Source: an uncultured Atopobiaceae bacterium (GTDB taxonomy: Bacteria > Actinomycetota > Coriobacteriia > Coriobacteriales > Atopobiaceae). Taken from it: a stretch of 8,304 nt of DNA. Location: NCBI GenBank assembly GCA_947581665.1, contig CANPVI010000058.1:1-8304 (forward strand), written 5' to 3'. This document shows, piece after piece, positions 6,822 through 8,304 of this stretch (position 1 is its first letter; each line of letters begins with the position of its first letter). The position numbers were made by a program, and so were the translations under genes. The notes under the pieces were generated by a model that searched no databases, had not been told where the DNA came from, and saw only the letters and a program-made list of their open reading frames with translations.

Positions 6822-8304
6822 TGCCTGCCCGCACGGACATCAAGAAGATCCTCATCATCGGAAGCGGCCCCATCGTCATCGGCCAGGCGTGCGAGTTCGA
6901 CTATTCGGGCACGCAGGCCTGCGAGAGCCTTCGCGAGCTCGGCTACGAGGTCGTGCTCGTGAACTCGAACCCCGCGACGATCATGACCGATACGCGCAAC
7001 GCCGATCGCACCTACATCGAGCCGCTCACCCCGGAGTTCGTTGAGCGCGTGATCGAGGTCGAGCGCCCCGACGCGCTCCTGCCGAACATGGGCGGCCAAA
7101 CCGGCCTCAACTGCGCGGCGGCGCTCGCCGAGCGCGGCGTGCTCGAGAAGTACGGCGTCGAGGTCATCGGCTGCACGGTCGAATCGATCAACATCGGCGA
7201 GGACCGCGAGGAGTTCGCCAAGGCCATGGCCGACATCGGGCTCGAGTGCGCGAGGAGCGGCTTCGCCCATTCGCTCGCCGAGGCCGAGGACATCGCGGCA
7301 AAGATCGGCTATCCCGTGGTCATCCGTCCGAGCTACACGCTCGGCGGCGCGGGCGGCGGCATCGCCTACGACCTCGAGGACCTTCGCGCCATCGCCTCCC
7401 AGGGCCTCGAGCTCTCGCCCGTCGACGAGGTCCTCGTCGAGGAGTCCGTGGAGGGCTGGAAGGAGATCGAGTACGAGGTCATGCGCGACCAGGAGGGAAA
7501 CGGCATCGTCATCTGCACGATCGAGAACCTCGACCCCATGGGCGTGCACACCGGCGATTCCATCACCGTGGCGCCCTGCCAGACCCTCTCCGACGTGGAG
7601 CTCCAGCGCCTACGCGACTACTCCCTTGCCATCCTCGAGCGCGTGGGCGTGGCCACCGGCGGCTCGAACGTGCAGTTCGCGGTGAACCCCGAGGACGGTC
7701 GCGTGCTCGTGATCGAGATGAACCCCCGCGTCTCGCGTTCCTCGGCGCTCGCCTCCAAGGCCACGGGCTTTCCCATCGCGAAGGTGGCGGCCAAGCTCGC
7801 CGTGGGCCTCACGCTCGCGGAGATCCCCAACGACATCACCGGTGAGACCTGCGCCGCCTTCGAGCCCGCGATCGACTACTGCGTGGTGAAGGTGCCGCGC
7901 TTCGCCTTCGAGAAGTTCAAGGGCTCCTCGGCCGTGCTCTCCACGCGCATGAAGGCGGTGGGCGAGGTCATGGCCATCGGCCGCACCTTCGAGGAGTGCC
8001 TGAACAAGGCGCTCCGCTCGCTCGAGACCGGCGTGCCGCTCCTCGGCGCGAACTCGCTCAAGGATCCGGAGATCCCGGACTTCCGAAGCCACGTCTCCCT
8101 GCCCACGCCCGATCGCATCTACTACGTGTTCGAGGCGCTGCGTCGCGGCTACACGATCGACGAGATCAACGAGCTCACGGGCATCGATCCGTGGTTCCTC
8201 CACCGCATGGCGAGCATGGTGGAGGTGGAGCGGTGGCTCTCCGCGCGCAAGCTCGCCGACATCTGCGCCGAAGAGCTCCTTCACGTGAAGGAGATGGGCT
8301 TCTC
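6821..8304 (+). CDS. carB: Carbamoyl-phosphate synthase large subunit (partial, C-terminus off the right edge)
   Basis: CarB makes carbamoyl phosphate from bicarbonate, ammonia delivered by CarA and two ATP. The visible 494 of about 1,070 residues cover the carboxyphosphate domain (about 1-400) and part of the oligomerisation domain. Motifs include GSGPIVIGQACEFDYSG (14-30), NMGGQTGLN (89-97), the glycine-rich ATP-grasp loop LGGAGGG (174-180), and the metal and nucleotide site IEMNPRVSRSSALASKATG (from E299). The reading frame is intact to the edge. The carbamate-phosphorylating half and the C-terminal allosteric domain lie outside the window. GTG 6821 overlaps the carA stop (TAGTG), and GGGGAGG (6806-6812) lies 8 nt upstream inside carA, so the subunits are probably translationally coupled for equal output. 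Confidence 0.97.

Overview
The window looks like a chromosomal segment of a GC-rich bacterium, most likely an actinomycete and possibly of class Coriobacteriia. The pointers are the high GC content, the GTG starts, a Suf-type rather than Isc-type Fe-S system, and an HtrA-like protease with a Tyr/Gln/Pro-rich cytoplasmic tail ahead of a single membrane anchor. The taxonomic placement is an inference from these traits. No mobile element, CRISPR array, tRNA or rRNA gene was seen.

Layout from left to right: (1) The N-terminal 226 codons of sufC lie on the minus strand and run off the left edge. (2) A 262-bp divergent intergenic region carries an inverted repeat laid over a plausible sufC promoter, and three direct repeats at 10-bp spacing upstream of a -10 element for the next gene. 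(3) A membrane-anchored trypsin-like serine protease with one PDZ domain (HtrA/DegP family) lies on the plus strand. (4) A 219-bp gap between convergent genes contains three consecutive long inverted repeats. (5) Two minus-strand genes lie between htrA and carA: a 306-residue protein of unknown function, followed downstream by a 586-residue protein with an N-terminal family-2 glycosyltransferase fold and an unrecognised C-terminal half. Both end in a short coiled coil. (6) A divergent promoter region of about 205 bp precedes carA. (7) carA and carB, the two subunits of carbamoyl-phosphate synthase, are on the plus strand and overlap by one base. carB is cut by the right edge after 494 codons.

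SufC, HtrA and CarAB are housekeeping functions: Fe-S cluster assembly, envelope protein quality control, and supply of carbamoyl phosphate for pyrimidines and arginine. The least explained parts are the two-gene minus-strand unit, the hairpin cluster and the two regulatory regions. I do not see a clearly new multi-gene system. The items most worth checking are the hairpin cluster at 2419-2608, the paired coiled-coil proteins with a degenerate glycosyltransferase motif, and an apparent insertion of about 36 residues in CarA.
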